Below, piece after piece: positions 9,801-17,678 of a stretch of 64,000 nt of DNA. The position numbers and the translations under genes were made by a program. This stretch comes from Amycolatopsis suaedae. GTDB taxonomy: Bacteria > Actinomycetota > Actinomycetes > Mycobacteriales > Pseudonocardiaceae. Under the pieces are notes generated by a model that was not told the DNA's origin, did not search any database, and worked only from the letters and a program-made list of their open reading frames with translations. Location: contig NZ_SFCC01000024.1 of assembly GCF_004214935.1 (NCBI RefSeq), positions 1-64,000 of the forward strand, read 5' to 3'. Numbering within the stretch: position 1 is the first letter of the stretch; every line of letters starts with the position of its first letter.

Positions 9801-10043
9801 GTTCACCGACTGGGTGTCATTGCCGTTCGGCCAGACGATGCGGGCGGTGTCCTGGACGACCGGCATCAACGGCGTGGCCAGTGCGCAGGCAGCGGCGATC
9901 AGGCCAAGCGTGACGGCGATCGCACGCCACAGTCGGAGGCGGCTCGATTCCGCACTCGACGACTCCGCGTCTGTGGCCGGGTCAGGCTTGGCCGAACGAA
10001 CACGAATAGTGGTCGGCACCGGGCCAACGCTAGCGGCCCGCAT
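6834..10043 (-). CDS. emb: EmbC/EmbA/EmbB-family arabinosyltransferase (GT53)
   Basis: About 1,069 residues. It is a GT-C membrane glycosyltransferase that adds arabinofuranose from decaprenyl-phosphoryl-arabinose to arabinogalactan or related wall arabinan. One N-terminal membrane segment is followed by a periplasmic jelly-roll domain, and the catalytic acidic motif SDDGY lies in the first loop of a membrane domain of about a dozen helices. A C-terminal carbohydrate-binding domain begins near 730. Mycobacterial relatives are the ethambutol targets. Only one copy is in the window, unlike the EmbCAB trio of mycobacteria. The ATG at 10043 is preferred; a GTG 36 bases upstream is also possible. 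Confidence 0.88.
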   Translation of the reverse strand: MRAASVGPVPTTIRVRSAKPDPATDAESSSAESSRLRLWRAIAVTLGLIAAACALATPLMPVVQDTARIVWPNGNDTQSVNAPLTGYWAQELRADIPCATVLSLDERSSGPALLFATVPEARFDEGAGMHLQIDNGTLIASNRAQQVARQPLPPEGCDIRITSDVHRTELTVAGTPIYTGQGDVRPRVVGIYTEIDETKDEVDGLDVSITPDTRYQSSPTGWKIAVGALGVAALIGCLIVVNRMDRRGARRAPRWAPVGWWKLTKRDATVFAALGAWVFIGPVTSDDGYILTMARVTEDAGYLPNYHRWFGVAEAPFGWFYHVYQLMGHVSVAPPWIRLPAFVLGVVSWLLISREVMPRLGKLVRTSRAAGWAAAAVFLVWWLPFNTGTRPEPVAAVGSLIALCAVERALVTRRLLPVCLGLLAAALTLAATPTGLIAVAPFLVAGRPLFQLLRQRARTVGWLPVLAPILGAGLLVLVVVFADQTLASVQEATRLRAQVGPNLSWFEELSRYQLLFSNSADGSAARRFPVLLLLLCTGACLVVLLRRGRIQGAALGPSRRLIGTVALFFLLLALTPTKWTHHFGAFAAVGAAMAALTALATSSTVLRSNRNRAAFLAGLLVVAALAMTGPNSYWFVSNLGVPWAGVAPSIGGFALSNILLIAAGIAAVVAFIENVRAQRSDLLPGAQERRGYSLKMASVSFVVVCGLVAAGEFASMTMAIYQQRDSYSLGAANIDHVFGSGCNLSDHVMVENEPVSSMLTELPSDQQNTVDEKKEQPQQENNPLPPPEEDNGRVQTGFRTEPADPEDPIDEPPHGFTRDAVRMWSSYRNPDTPVGKLRTNWYSVPRENREGRQAVISVASPPFKATRVVMEWGQITDEGVKVVRTNQVYGPGGPGFWQDVRFNLRDLPPEVDAMRIFAADDDFTEDGWVAVTGPRVPTFTTLTERIGKTPVYIDWPASFVYPCLNPMKMRDGIAELPKYRITAGALAFEGDVGGNAGGGPNGFLEEVAEQPDVPSYLIGQPDQSWGQLKQLEPYTNGRKPTVIHGSEVRPGWWSPGPGPEQPDGRQPTR

Positions 10044-10137
10044 TTCATCGATGTGCGGTGGGATACCGTTACCGGCCACCGGATGCGTCGTGCTATCGCG
10101 CCACGGTGGACAGTCGGCGCGGTTGGCGTGGTGACGA

Positions 10138-10752
10138 TCAGCCGAGTTCGAGCACCCGTCCGGCCACCATCAGGTGCACGGCGTCGGCGTGCGCGGAGAC
10201 CTGGGTGTTGAGCGTGCCGAGCACGTCGCGGAACAGCCGCGCGGTGGCGGACTCCGGTTCCATCCCGCTGCCGACGTCGTTGGTCACCGCGACCGCCGGG
10301 TGCCGGGTCTGCGACCAGGCCTGCAGGAACTCCAGCAGCCGCTCGTCGAGCCGGTACTCCCAGCCCTCGGCCGCCCGCCGGGCGCCGACCTCGTCGAGTA
10401 CCCGGCCCAGCCAAGTGCCGAGGCACTCGATCAGCACCGGCCCGGTCGCCGTGTGCAGGGCGGCGGCCAGGTCGGAGGTGTCGCCGAGCTCGCGGACCAG
10501 CCAGCCCGCGGGCAGCCGCGAGCGCAGCGCCGCCAGCCGGGCCGGGTCCTGGTGCCCGGCGGCGAGGTAGGTGACCTGGTGGTGCCGGGACAGCAGCCGC
10601 TCGGCGTGGCGCGACTTGCCGCTGCGTACCCCGCCGATGACCAGCGTCCGCTCCGCGGCGGCGGCGCCGCGGGCGAAGCGGCGCAGCGCCCTGGCGCCGG
10701 CGTCGAGCCGGGTCGCCGCCAGCCTGGCCAGCCGCCGCAGTTGCGTCCTCAT
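10138..10752 (-). CDS. cobU: Adenosylcobinamide kinase/guanylyltransferase
   Basis: A protein of about 204 residues with the CobU signature. The P-loop is GGVRSGKSRHAE, followed by TYLAAG, a central CLGTWLGRVL, and VTNDVGSGMEPES near the C-terminus. CobU phosphorylates adenosylcobinamide and joins it to GMP during assembly of the vitamin B12 lower loop. The P-loop is preceded by an unusual, very basic stretch of about 35 residues (RTQLRRLARLAATRLDAG...), because typical CobU begins only a few residues before its P-loop. No other cobalamin gene is nearby. The start is uncertain: ATGs at 10752 and 10761 are both possible. Confidence 0.85.
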   Translation of the reverse strand: MRTQLRRLARLAATRLDAGARALRRFARGAAAAERTLVIGGVRSGKSRHAERLLSRHHQVTYLAAGHQDPARLAALRSRLPAGWLVRELGDTSDLAAALHTATGPVLIECLGTWLGRVLDEVGARRAAEGWEYRLDERLLEFLQAWSQTRHPAVAVTNDVGSGMEPESATARLFRDVLGTLNTQVSAHADAVHLMVAGRVLELG

Positions 10753-10849
10753 GGCGGGCATTGTGGACCACGCCACGCCGGGGCGACCGGCGGGTAGCCC
10801 CAGTGTCCGGCTCCGGTGCGTCACCGTATGGTCACCAGCCGGGTACGGG

Positions 10850-11728
10850 TCAGGCGACCGTGGCTTCGGCGCGGTCGGCGGTGCGGGCGATCCCGCCGGC
10901 GAACCGCGGCCACAGCGCTTCCGGCAGGTCGTGGCCCATGCCCGGGACGACGTCCAGCTCCGCGCCGGGCACGGCCCTGGCGGTGGCCCGCCCGCCGGAG
11001 ACGGTGATGAGCGGGTCCTGCTCGCCGTGCACGACCAGCGTCGGCACCCGCAGCGTCCCCAGCGCCCTGGTGCGGTCCGGCGCCGCCAGGACGGCCGCCA
11101 GCTGCCGGGCGGTGCCCGCCGGGTTGATCCCGCGCTCGAAACTGGCCTCCGCCCGTGCCCGCAGCCGCTCCTCGGGCGCCGGGTAGCCGGGCGAGCCGAT
11201 CACCCGGAACACGCCGACCATGTGCTCGATGTAGCCGTCGCGGTCCCGCGGCGGCCGGGTGAGCAGGGTCGCCGCCGCCTTCGGGGTCGGCAGCCCGGCC
11301 AGCTTGGCGCCGGTGGTGGAACTCATCGACGTCAGCGACCGGACCCGCTCCGGGTGGTGCAGCGCCAGCGTCTGGGCGATCATCCCGCCCATCGACACCC
11401 CGACGACGTGCGCCGAGGCCACGCCCAGCCGGTCGAGCAGGGCGGCCGCGTCCGCCGCCATGTCGGTGAGGGCGTAGGGCGAGCGCCGCCCGACCAGCGC
11501 CGCCAGCGGGGTGGCGTGACCGCTGCCCGCCGTCGAGCGGCCGCAGTCGCGGTTGTCGAACCGGATGACGTGGAACCCCCGGCCGGTGAGCTGCCGGCAG
11601 AACTCGTCGTCCCACCAGGTCATCGGCCCGGCCAGCCCCATGATCAGCAGCAGCGGCCGGTCCGCCGGGTCACCGAAGGTTTCGTAACACAGCTCGATGC
11701 CGTTGACCTGCGCCACCTGCTCGGACAT
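10850..11728 (-). CDS. Alpha/beta hydrolase
   Basis: A 292-residue alpha/beta hydrolase with a complete triad: nucleophile Ser in GVSMGG, Asp in HGEQDPLI and His in GMGHDLP. The oxyanion-side motif is IMGLAGPMTWW. The opening VNGIELCYETFGD and the DNRDCGRS motif resemble the RdmC/aclacinomycin methylesterase branch of cytoplasmic esterases, but the substrate is unknown. It is divergent from folP2 with about 70 bases between the starts. Confidence 0.85.
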   Translation of the reverse strand: MSEQVAQVNGIELCYETFGDPADRPLLLIMGLAGPMTWWDDEFCRQLTGRGFHVIRFDNRDCGRSTAGSGHATPLAALVGRRSPYALTDMAADAAALLDRLGVASAHVVGVSMGGMIAQTLALHHPERVRSLTSMSSTTGAKLAGLPTPKAAATLLTRPPRDRDGYIEHMVGVFRVIGSPGYPAPEERLRARAEASFERGINPAGTARQLAAVLAAPDRTRALGTLRVPTLVVHGEQDPLITVSGGRATARAVPGAELDVVPGMGHDLPEALWPRFAGGIARTADRAEATVA

Positions 11729-11801
11729 GGATCACTCCCGCCGTATCCGGGTACACCACCCCGGTTCGCAGTCTGCCAGGGTGGACGGCGTGCAGCAGCC
11801 C

Positions 11802-12671
11802 ATGCCGGTCGATCTCACGTTCCGCGGCCGGCGCGTGGTCCGGGACCGCGCGCTGGTGATGGCGATCATCAACCGCACCCCGGACTCGTTCTACGACCGG
11901 GGTGCCACCTTCAGCGACGAGCGGGCCCTGGCCGCCGTCGACCGGGTCGTGTCCGAGGGCGCCGACGTGGTCGACATCGGCGGGGTCAAGGCCGGCCCCG
12001 GCGCCGAGGTGGACGCCGCCGAGGAGATCCGCCGCGTGGTGCCGCTGGTGGAGGTCGTGCGCAACCGGCACCCCGGCATCGTCATCAGCGTCGACACCTG
12101 GCGGGCCGAGGTAGGCAGGGTCGCCTGCGAGGCCGGCGCCGACCTGCTCAACGACACCTGGGCCGGAGCCGACCCGGCCCTGGCCGAGGTCGCCGCCGAG
12201 TTCGGCGCGGGCTACGTCTGCTCGCACACCGGCCGCGCGGTGCCCCGCACCCGGCCGTTCCGGGTGCGCTACACCGACGTCGTGGCGGACGTGATCGAGG
12301 AGACCACCGCCCTCGCCGAGCGGGTGGTGGCGCTCGGCGTTCCCAAGGCGGGGGTGCTGATCGACCCGACCCACGACTTCGGCAAGAACACCTGGCACAG
12401 CCTGGCCCTGCTGCGGCACGCCGACGAACTCGTGGCCACCGGCTGGCCGGTGCTGATGGCCTTGTCCAACAAGGACTTCGTCGGCGAGACCCTCGGGGTG
12501 GAACTCACCGAGCGGGTGGACGGCACCCTGGCCGCCACGGCGCTGGCCGCCGCGTCCGGTGCGGTGATGTTCCGGGCCCACGAGGTGCGCCGCACCCGGC
12601 AGGTGCTGGAGATGGTCGCCTCGGTGCAGGGCACGCGCCCGCCGGGCAGGGCGGTGCGCGGCCTCGCGTAG
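11802..12671 (+). CDS. folP2: FolP2-type dihydropteroate synthase homologue
   Basis: About 289 residues with a TIM-barrel pterin-binding domain. Clear motifs are INRTPDSFYD, DIGGVKAGPG, ISVDTWRAEV, LLNDTWAG, LIDPTHDFGKNT and LMALSNKDFVGETLG, ending in RGLA. The sequence follows M. tuberculosis FolP2 (Rv1207) closely. FolP1 is the proven folate enzyme, and mycobacterial FolP2 has been reported to lack dihydropteroate synthase activity, so its role is open. FolP2 is usually next to glycosyltransferase or wall genes; that is not seen here. GTG codons at 11781 and 11790 are alternative starts. The gene ends in repeat cluster B. Confidence 0.85.
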   Translation: MPVDLTFRGRRVVRDRALVMAIINRTPDSFYDRGATFSDERALAAVDRVVSEGADVVDIGGVKAGPGAEVDAAEEIRRVVPLVEVVRNRHPGIVISVDTWRAEVGRVACEAGADLLNDTWAGADPALAEVAAEFGAGYVCSHTGRAVPRTRPFRVRYTDVVADVIEETTALAERVVALGVPKAGVLIDPTHDFGKNTWHSLALLRHADELVATGWPVLMALSNKDFVGETLGVELTERVDGTLAATALAAASGAVMFRAHEVRRTRQVLEMVASVQGTRPPGRAVRGLA

Positions 12672-13045
12672 TAAGCGTCGTGGGTCAGGAGTGAGCGTGG
12701 AGCATCCGGCCTCATCCCCCGCAAGCACCAGAGCACGTGAAGGCCACCATCACCACGTCACACGTAATGAAGGTGGCCTTCACGAGCTTGACCTCAGGCA
12801 CGGGTCCGGAACGGAGGACTCGCGCGAACGGGCCGCTCACGCGGGGCGACCGGCACGACGTGATAACCCGGTCCACATCGTGAGTTCTGCGCTCACGCAC
12901 GCGAGTTCTGCGTTCCGGCCCGCGAGTTCTGCGCTCGGGACCACCAGCCACCCCACCGGACACCGACTTTGCCGGGGCCCTGACGTCTCACGTGGTGAAG
13001 GTGGCCTTCACGAGCTTCAACGACTTAGGACACTGGAACCGCTGC
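12672..13045. repeat. Repeat cluster B in a convergent gap
   Basis: This 374-base gap between convergent genes holds no gene. A long palindrome with arms CGTGAAGGCCACC (12736-12748) and GGTGGCCTTCACG (12772-12784) opens it. Three copies of GYGAGTTCTGCGYTC follow at an exact 21-base period (12880, 12901, 12922). The composite module ACTTTGCCGGGGCCCTGACG, then CTCACGTGGTGAAGGTGGCC, closes it at about 12966-13012. All three kinds recur at 33.8-34.2 kb. Confidence 0.85.
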
Positions 13046-15550
13046 TCATGGCGCCGCCACCGCCGTCAGCACGTCGGTGCGGGCCGCCTGCCGGGCGGGC
13101 CACAGGGCCGCGGCGACCGCCGCGACCACGATGCCCGCCATCGCCAGCGCGACCGTGTCCAGCGGGAACGTCGTGGTGGACAGTTCCTGGCCGAGCATCA
13201 CCCCCTGCATCACCGCCCCGGTGCCGAGGCCGGTCAGCACCCCGAGCAGGGCACCGAACAGCGACATCACCAGGCTTTCCACTCTGATCACCCGCCGGAC
13301 CAGCGCGCGGTTCGCGCCGACCGCCCGCAGGACGCCGATCTCCCTGCGCCGTTCCAGCACCGACAGGGCGAGCGTGTTGACCACGCCGAACACGGCTACC
13401 ACCACGGCAACACCGAACATCACCGACATGACGGTGAAGCCGACACGCTGCCGTTCGACGTACTCGGCGGCCATCCCGTCGCGGTCGGTGACCCGGACGT
13501 CGGGCCGCCCGGCGAACGCCCGCTCAATACCCTGCCGGGCCGCCGCCGGATCGGTTCCGCTCGCGTACACGTGGGTGATGCCGGTGTTGGCCACCTCCGG
13601 GGCGAGCGCGGCGTCGAGGTAGATGCTGGCCGAGTACTCGGTCGCCTCGTACACCCCGGCCACCGTGGTGTGCACCGGCGGCCTGCTGCCCAGCGTCAGC
13701 GTGATCGCGGCACCCGGGCTCAGCCCGAGCATGTCGGCCTGGTTGCGGGCGACGACGACCCCCTTGCGCAGGTCGCCCACCCCGGCGGTGACGTCGGGGG
13801 TCACCAGCGTGCCCAGCGCGCCGGGGTCGATCACCGACACGTTGCGCCGGGCCGTGCCACCGGGATGGCCCACCTCGGCCAGCATCTCGCTGACCGGCGC
13901 GACCGTGCCGACACCGGGCGCCGAGCGGGCGGCCGTCACGTCCGCGGCGGTCAGCTTCGCGCCGTTGGCAGACGGGACGACCACGGTGCTGGTCAGCGGC
14001 ACGGTGGCGCGCACGGTCGAGGAAATGAGCGTCTCCAGCGTCGAACTGAGCGTGGCGAACGCGCACACCAGCCCGAGCCCGATCGTGATCGCGGCCGCCG
14101 TGCCCGCCGTCCGCCGCGGGTCGCGGGCCGCGTTGCGCAGGCCCAGCCGCAGCGCGGGACCGCCACGGCGGCCGGTCAGCCGGACCAGCGGGCGCAGGAC
14201 GACCGAGGCCAGCCACGGAGCCAGCAGCAGCACACCCGCGGCGGCGACCACCGCGCCGATCAGCGTGGTGATGCGCACCAGGTTCGGCGCGGCCGGGTCG
14301 GAGGTGAGGGCGACCGTGCCGATCCCGGCGGCGAGCACCGCCACGCCCACCGCGGAGCGGCGGCCGAGCGGCCGGTCCGGCCGCGCGTCGTCGCGCAGCG
14401 CCGCGACAGGGGGTACGGAGGCGGCCCGCTGGGCGCTGCCCAGCGCCGCGGCCAGTGTCACCACGACGGCCACGGCGTAGCCGAGCCCGATCGCGGCCGG
14501 GGAGACGACGAACTCGACGTCGCCGGTGCCGAGCGCGGCCTGCGCGGCCGGGCCGAGCGCCAGCCCGGCGAGTACGCCGGTGGTGCCGCCGACCAGGGCG
14601 AGCGCCAGTGCCTCGGTGAACACCGCCCGCCGCACCTGGGAGCGCCGGGCGCCGACGGCCCGCAGCAGCGCGAGCTGCCGGATGCGCTGGCCGACCAGCA
14701 TGCTGAACGTGTTGGCGATGACGAACATCCCGGCGAGCAGGGTCACCGCGGCGAACGGCAGCACCGCCCACCGCAGGTCGTCGCGGGCCGACTCCTGCTC
14801 CTGCCTGGCGGCGGTGGTGAGTTCCGGCCCGGTCCGCACCTCCCGGTCGGCGCCGGTGATCGCGGTGATCGCGCGGGCCGCCGCCGTGGCGTCGGCGCCC
14901 GGCGTGGCCAGCTCGATCCGTTCGGCGCCGGGACCGAACCGGTCCGCCGCGGCCGCGGCGTCGTAGGCGATCGCCGGTGTGGGGTCGAGTTCCGCGTCCA
15001 CCGTGCGGTACTCGTAGATCCCCGCCACCACCGGGTTCTCCCGCCTGCCGCCGGCGAGCAGGACCGGCACCTTGGTGCCCGCCGTCGCGCCCACGGCCTC
15101 GGCCTGGGCCCTGCTGAGGGCGACCTCGCCGGGGCCGGCCGGTGCCCGCCCCGCGGTGAGGAGGAACCGGCCGGTGGTGTCCCACCCGGTGCCTGCCCGG
15201 TCGATGGGCGTCGGGGAGGCGACGAGCCGTCCGTCGGCGCCGACGACGCCCGCGTACCCGGACAGCACCGTCGTCACGGTGCCGCCACCGGCGGCGTCCG
15301 CGATGCGGTCCACCTCGGCCGCCGTCAGCGGGGTGCCGTTCTCGGCCCGCCGCACGCTCACCCCGTCGAGGGTGCGCAGCTCCTGGTGGGTCACCGTCGT
15401 CACGGCCGAGTCGCCCACACTCCAGCCGGCGACCACGGCGGCCACGCCCAGCGTGATCGCCGCCAGGGTCATCGCCACCCTGGACCGGTGCGCGGCCAGG
15501 TCGCGCAGCATGGCGCGGGCCAGCGCACCCCGTGGTGGTCGGCGTTCCAT
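13046..15550 (-). CDS. FtsX-like ABC transporter permease
   Basis: An 834-residue permease of the MacB/FtsX type. A cytoplasmic head and a first membrane segment at about 25-47 are followed by an extracellular domain. There is a three-helix FtsX core at about 240-370, a second N-terminal-type segment at about 425-460, another extracellular domain, and a final FtsX core ending at the C-terminus. This is the duplicated permease layout used to export or detoxify antimicrobial peptides and lipids. Its start overlaps the stop of the ATPase gene by one base (TGATG), so the two are translationally coupled. Confidence 0.88.
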   Translation of the reverse strand: MERRPPRGALARAMLRDLAAHRSRVAMTLAAITLGVAAVVAGWSVGDSAVTTVTHQELRTLDGVSVRRAENGTPLTAAEVDRIADAAGGGTVTTVLSGYAGVVGADGRLVASPTPIDRAGTGWDTTGRFLLTAGRAPAGPGEVALSRAQAEAVGATAGTKVPVLLAGGRRENPVVAGIYEYRTVDAELDPTPAIAYDAAAAADRFGPGAERIELATPGADATAAARAITAITGADREVRTGPELTTAARQEQESARDDLRWAVLPFAAVTLLAGMFVIANTFSMLVGQRIRQLALLRAVGARRSQVRRAVFTEALALALVGGTTGVLAGLALGPAAQAALGTGDVEFVVSPAAIGLGYAVAVVVTLAAALGSAQRAASVPPVAALRDDARPDRPLGRRSAVGVAVLAAGIGTVALTSDPAAPNLVRITTLIGAVVAAAGVLLLAPWLASVVLRPLVRLTGRRGGPALRLGLRNAARDPRRTAGTAAAITIGLGLVCAFATLSSTLETLISSTVRATVPLTSTVVVPSANGAKLTAADVTAARSAPGVGTVAPVSEMLAEVGHPGGTARRNVSVIDPGALGTLVTPDVTAGVGDLRKGVVVARNQADMLGLSPGAAITLTLGSRPPVHTTVAGVYEATEYSASIYLDAALAPEVANTGITHVYASGTDPAAARQGIERAFAGRPDVRVTDRDGMAAEYVERQRVGFTVMSVMFGVAVVVAVFGVVNTLALSVLERRREIGVLRAVGANRALVRRVIRVESLVMSLFGALLGVLTGLGTGAVMQGVMLGQELSTTTFPLDTVALAMAGIVVAAVAAALWPARQAARTDVLTAVAAP

Positions 15551-16305
15551 CAGCGTGTTCCTCCACTTCGGACGGTGGTGAGTTCGAGGGACTTCATGCG
15601 GTCGAGCACCGTGGCCGCGGTCGGCTGCTGCAGCGACCCGACCAGGCGCCCGTCGGCCAGGAACAGCACCTGGTCGGCGAAAGCGGCCGCGGCGGGGTCG
15701 TGCGTGACCAGCACGACCGTCTGCCCCAGCTCGTCGACGCCCCGCCGGAGGAAGCCGAGCAGCTCGGCCGAGGCGCGGGAGTCCAGCGCCCCGGTGGGCT
15801 CGTCGGCGAAGACCACCTCGGGCCCGGTGACCAGCGCCCTGGCGCAGGCCACCCGCTGCTGCTGGCCGCCGGACAGCTCCGCCGGGCGGTGGCTGAGCCG
15901 TTCGCGCAGGCCGATCGTGTCCACCACCCGGTCGACCACGTCCTGGTCCACCGGCCGCCCGGCCAGGTCGAACGGGAGCGTGATGTTCTCCAGCGCGCTC
16001 AGCGTGGGCAGCAGGTTGAACGCCTGGAACACGAAACCGATCCGGTCCCGGCGCAGCCGGGTCAGCTGGTCGTCGGACCACGTGGTGATGTCCGTGTCGC
16101 CGACCAGGACCGTGCCGCGGGTGGGCCGGTCGAGCCCGGCGGCGCAGTGCATCAGCGTCGACTTGCCCGAGCCGGACGGGCCCATGATCGCGGTGAACCG
16201 GTGCCTGGGGAACGTCACGTCCACGTCGTCGAGCGCCGTGACGCCCGCTCCGTAGGTCTTGGTGAGCCCGCTGACCTGCACGGCCGCGGGGTTCGCTGTT
16301 GTCAT
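15550..16305 (-). CDS. ABC transporter ATP-binding protein (MacB/LolD type)
   Basis: A 251-residue ATPase. Walker A is GPSGSGKS, the Q-loop region FVFQAFNLLPTL, the signature LSGGQQQR, Walker B VVFADEPTGALD and the switch His in VTHD. The sequence belongs to the subfamily that drives FtsX-type permeases; the partner gene follows with a one-base overlap. I chose ATG 16305 (MTTANP) because the upstream codons lack coding character. The pair is divergent from a histidine kinase/response regulator pair, an arrangement typical of drug- or peptide-sensing modules. Confidence 0.9.
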   Translation of the reverse strand: MTTANPAAVQVSGLTKTYGAGVTALDDVDVTFPRHRFTAIMGPSGSGKSTLMHCAAGLDRPTRGTVLVGDTDITTWSDDQLTRLRRDRIGFVFQAFNLLPTLSALENITLPFDLAGRPVDQDVVDRVVDTIGLRERLSHRPAELSGGQQQRVACARALVTGPEVVFADEPTGALDSRASAELLGFLRRGVDELGQTVVLVTHDPAAAAFADQVLFLADGRLVGSLQQPTAATVLDRMKSLELTTVRSGGTR

Positions 16306-16336
16306 GGGCCCAGCGTGCGGTCCGGCACAGGGCCGC

Positions 16337-16366
16337 GACATCCATCGATATGCGATTCCGGATGTC
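16337..16366. promoter_or_regulatory. Inverted repeat between the divergent ABC and two-component genes
   Basis: The arms GACATCC (16337-16343) and GGATGTC (16360-16366) are exact and separated by 16 bases. The spacer holds a second imperfect dyad, ATCGATATGCGAT. It sits just upstream of the transporter start, where a response-regulator operator would be expected. The role is inferred. Confidence 0.5.
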
Positions 16367-16436
16367 ACTTAAGTAGGGGGTGATCATCGACTTTCGCCGG
16401 AGGGCGGGCCACGATCGCCGTGGTTAGTCTCGGTCC

Positions 16437-17678
16437 ATGCGAGTAGGCGGGGTGGCGGCGGCGTGGTCGCGGGTACGGCGGGTGGTGCCGTTCCTGTTGC
16501 CGGCGCTGACGTTCCTCAGTTGCCTGGTGCCGCTGCTGCCGGGCATCAACAGGATCGTCCCCCGAGTCGGTGAACTGGCGGAGCAGGCCGGGGTTCCGCT
16601 GATGGTGCAGTGCGGCCTGCTGGCCGTGCTGGCCGCCTGGGCCATATGGGCCACGCCGGCGCGGTGGTGGCCGCTGTTCGCGGTCGCGGTGGTGGGCTGG
16701 GTGCTGCAGGCGGGCGGGCCGCTGATCGCGCTGGTGTCGTTCCGGGTGGCCGCCCGGTTCGGCAGGATGCGGTTGCTGGCCGGCTACGCGGCCGGTGCGA
16801 CGGTGCTGACGCTGATACCGGTCGCGCCGGACAGCGACGGGATCTACCGGTTGTGGCCGGTGCTGCCCGACGCGCTGGGCGGTCCCGCGTTGTTCGTCTG
16901 GTTCCCCGTGGCCGTGGGGCTGTGGGAGACCGGGCGCAGGCGGATCGCGGAGAAGGAACGGGACAGGGCGCGCCAGGCCGAGCGGGCCCAGGAGGCGAAG
17001 GTGAACGAGGCGCGGGCGCGCGAGCGGGCGCGGATCGCGCGGGACATGCACGACGTCGTGGCGCACCGGGTGTCGTTGATGGTGCTGCACGCCGGAGCGC
17101 TGGAGGTGAACAGCGACGGGGAGGTCGCGGCGGCGGCCGGGCTGATCCGCACGACCGGGCAGGAAGCACTGGCGCAGTTGAGGGAGGTGCTCGGGATACT
17201 CAAGCCCGGCCGGGCCACGGCGGGACCGCCGCCGCGCCTGGCCGATCTGGAGGAGCTGGTGGCCAGGTCGCGGACCGCGGGCATCCCGGTCAGCCTGCGG
17301 CAGGAGGGCGAGCCGGTCACGCTGGCGCCGGTGGTCGACCACACGGGCTACCGGGTGGTCCAGGAGGGGCTGACGAACGTGCACAAGCACGCCGGTGCGG
17401 TGACGACCCGGGTCACCGTGCGGTACTCCGGCGACGAAGTGGAGGTGGTGGTGGACAACGTGGCGGCGGTCCGGACCGGTGCGGCGATGCCCGGCAGCGG
17501 CATGGGCCTGGTCGGCCTGCGTGAGCGGGTCGAGTTGCTGGGCGGGCACTTCACCGCGGGCCCCCGGCTCGACGGCGGGTTCACGGTGCGGGCCCGGCTG
17601 CCCGCAGTGGCGGAAACCCAGGACGGTGCGGACGACCTGGCCGGGCCCGCCGGCGTCGCGGACGGGGCGGCCGGATGA
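16437..17678 (+). CDS. Sensor histidine kinase, DesK/NarX-like (HisKA_3)
   Basis: A 413-residue kinase. Five or six membrane segments fill residues 15-165, then a charged coiled-coil leads to the phosphoacceptor helix RARIARDMHDVVAHRVS, whose first His is the phosphorylation site. The N-box is GLTNVHKHAG and the glycine box GSGMGLVGLRERV. No extracellular sensing domain is visible, as in kinases that sense the membrane or a partner transporter. A TAGTCT box ends six bases before the ATG, suggesting leaderless transcription. The response regulator gene overlaps its end by four bases (ATGA). Confidence 0.9.
   Translation: MRVGGVAAAWSRVRRVVPFLLPALTFLSCLVPLLPGINRIVPRVGELAEQAGVPLMVQCGLLAVLAAWAIWATPARWWPLFAVAVVGWVLQAGGPLIALVSFRVAARFGRMRLLAGYAAGATVLTLIPVAPDSDGIYRLWPVLPDALGGPALFVWFPVAVGLWETGRRRIAEKERDRARQAERAQEAKVNEARARERARIARDMHDVVAHRVSLMVLHAGALEVNSDGEVAAAAGLIRTTGQEALAQLREVLGILKPGRATAGPPPRLADLEELVARSRTAGIPVSLRQEGEPVTLAPVVDHTGYRVVQEGLTNVHKHAGAVTTRVTVRYSGDEVEVVVDNVAAVRTGAAMPGSGMGLVGLRERVELLGGHFTAGPRLDGGFTVRARLPAVAETQDGADDLAGPAGVADGAAG

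Noticed and set aside
12880-12942. CRISPR-like array
   Set aside because: Three 15-base units every 21 bases leave spacers of only six bases; there are no cas genes.
12691-13287. Plus-strand frame crossing repeat cluster B into the FtsX gene
   Set aside because: It is made of repeats at first, then is antisense to the permease; no ribosome-binding site or homology.
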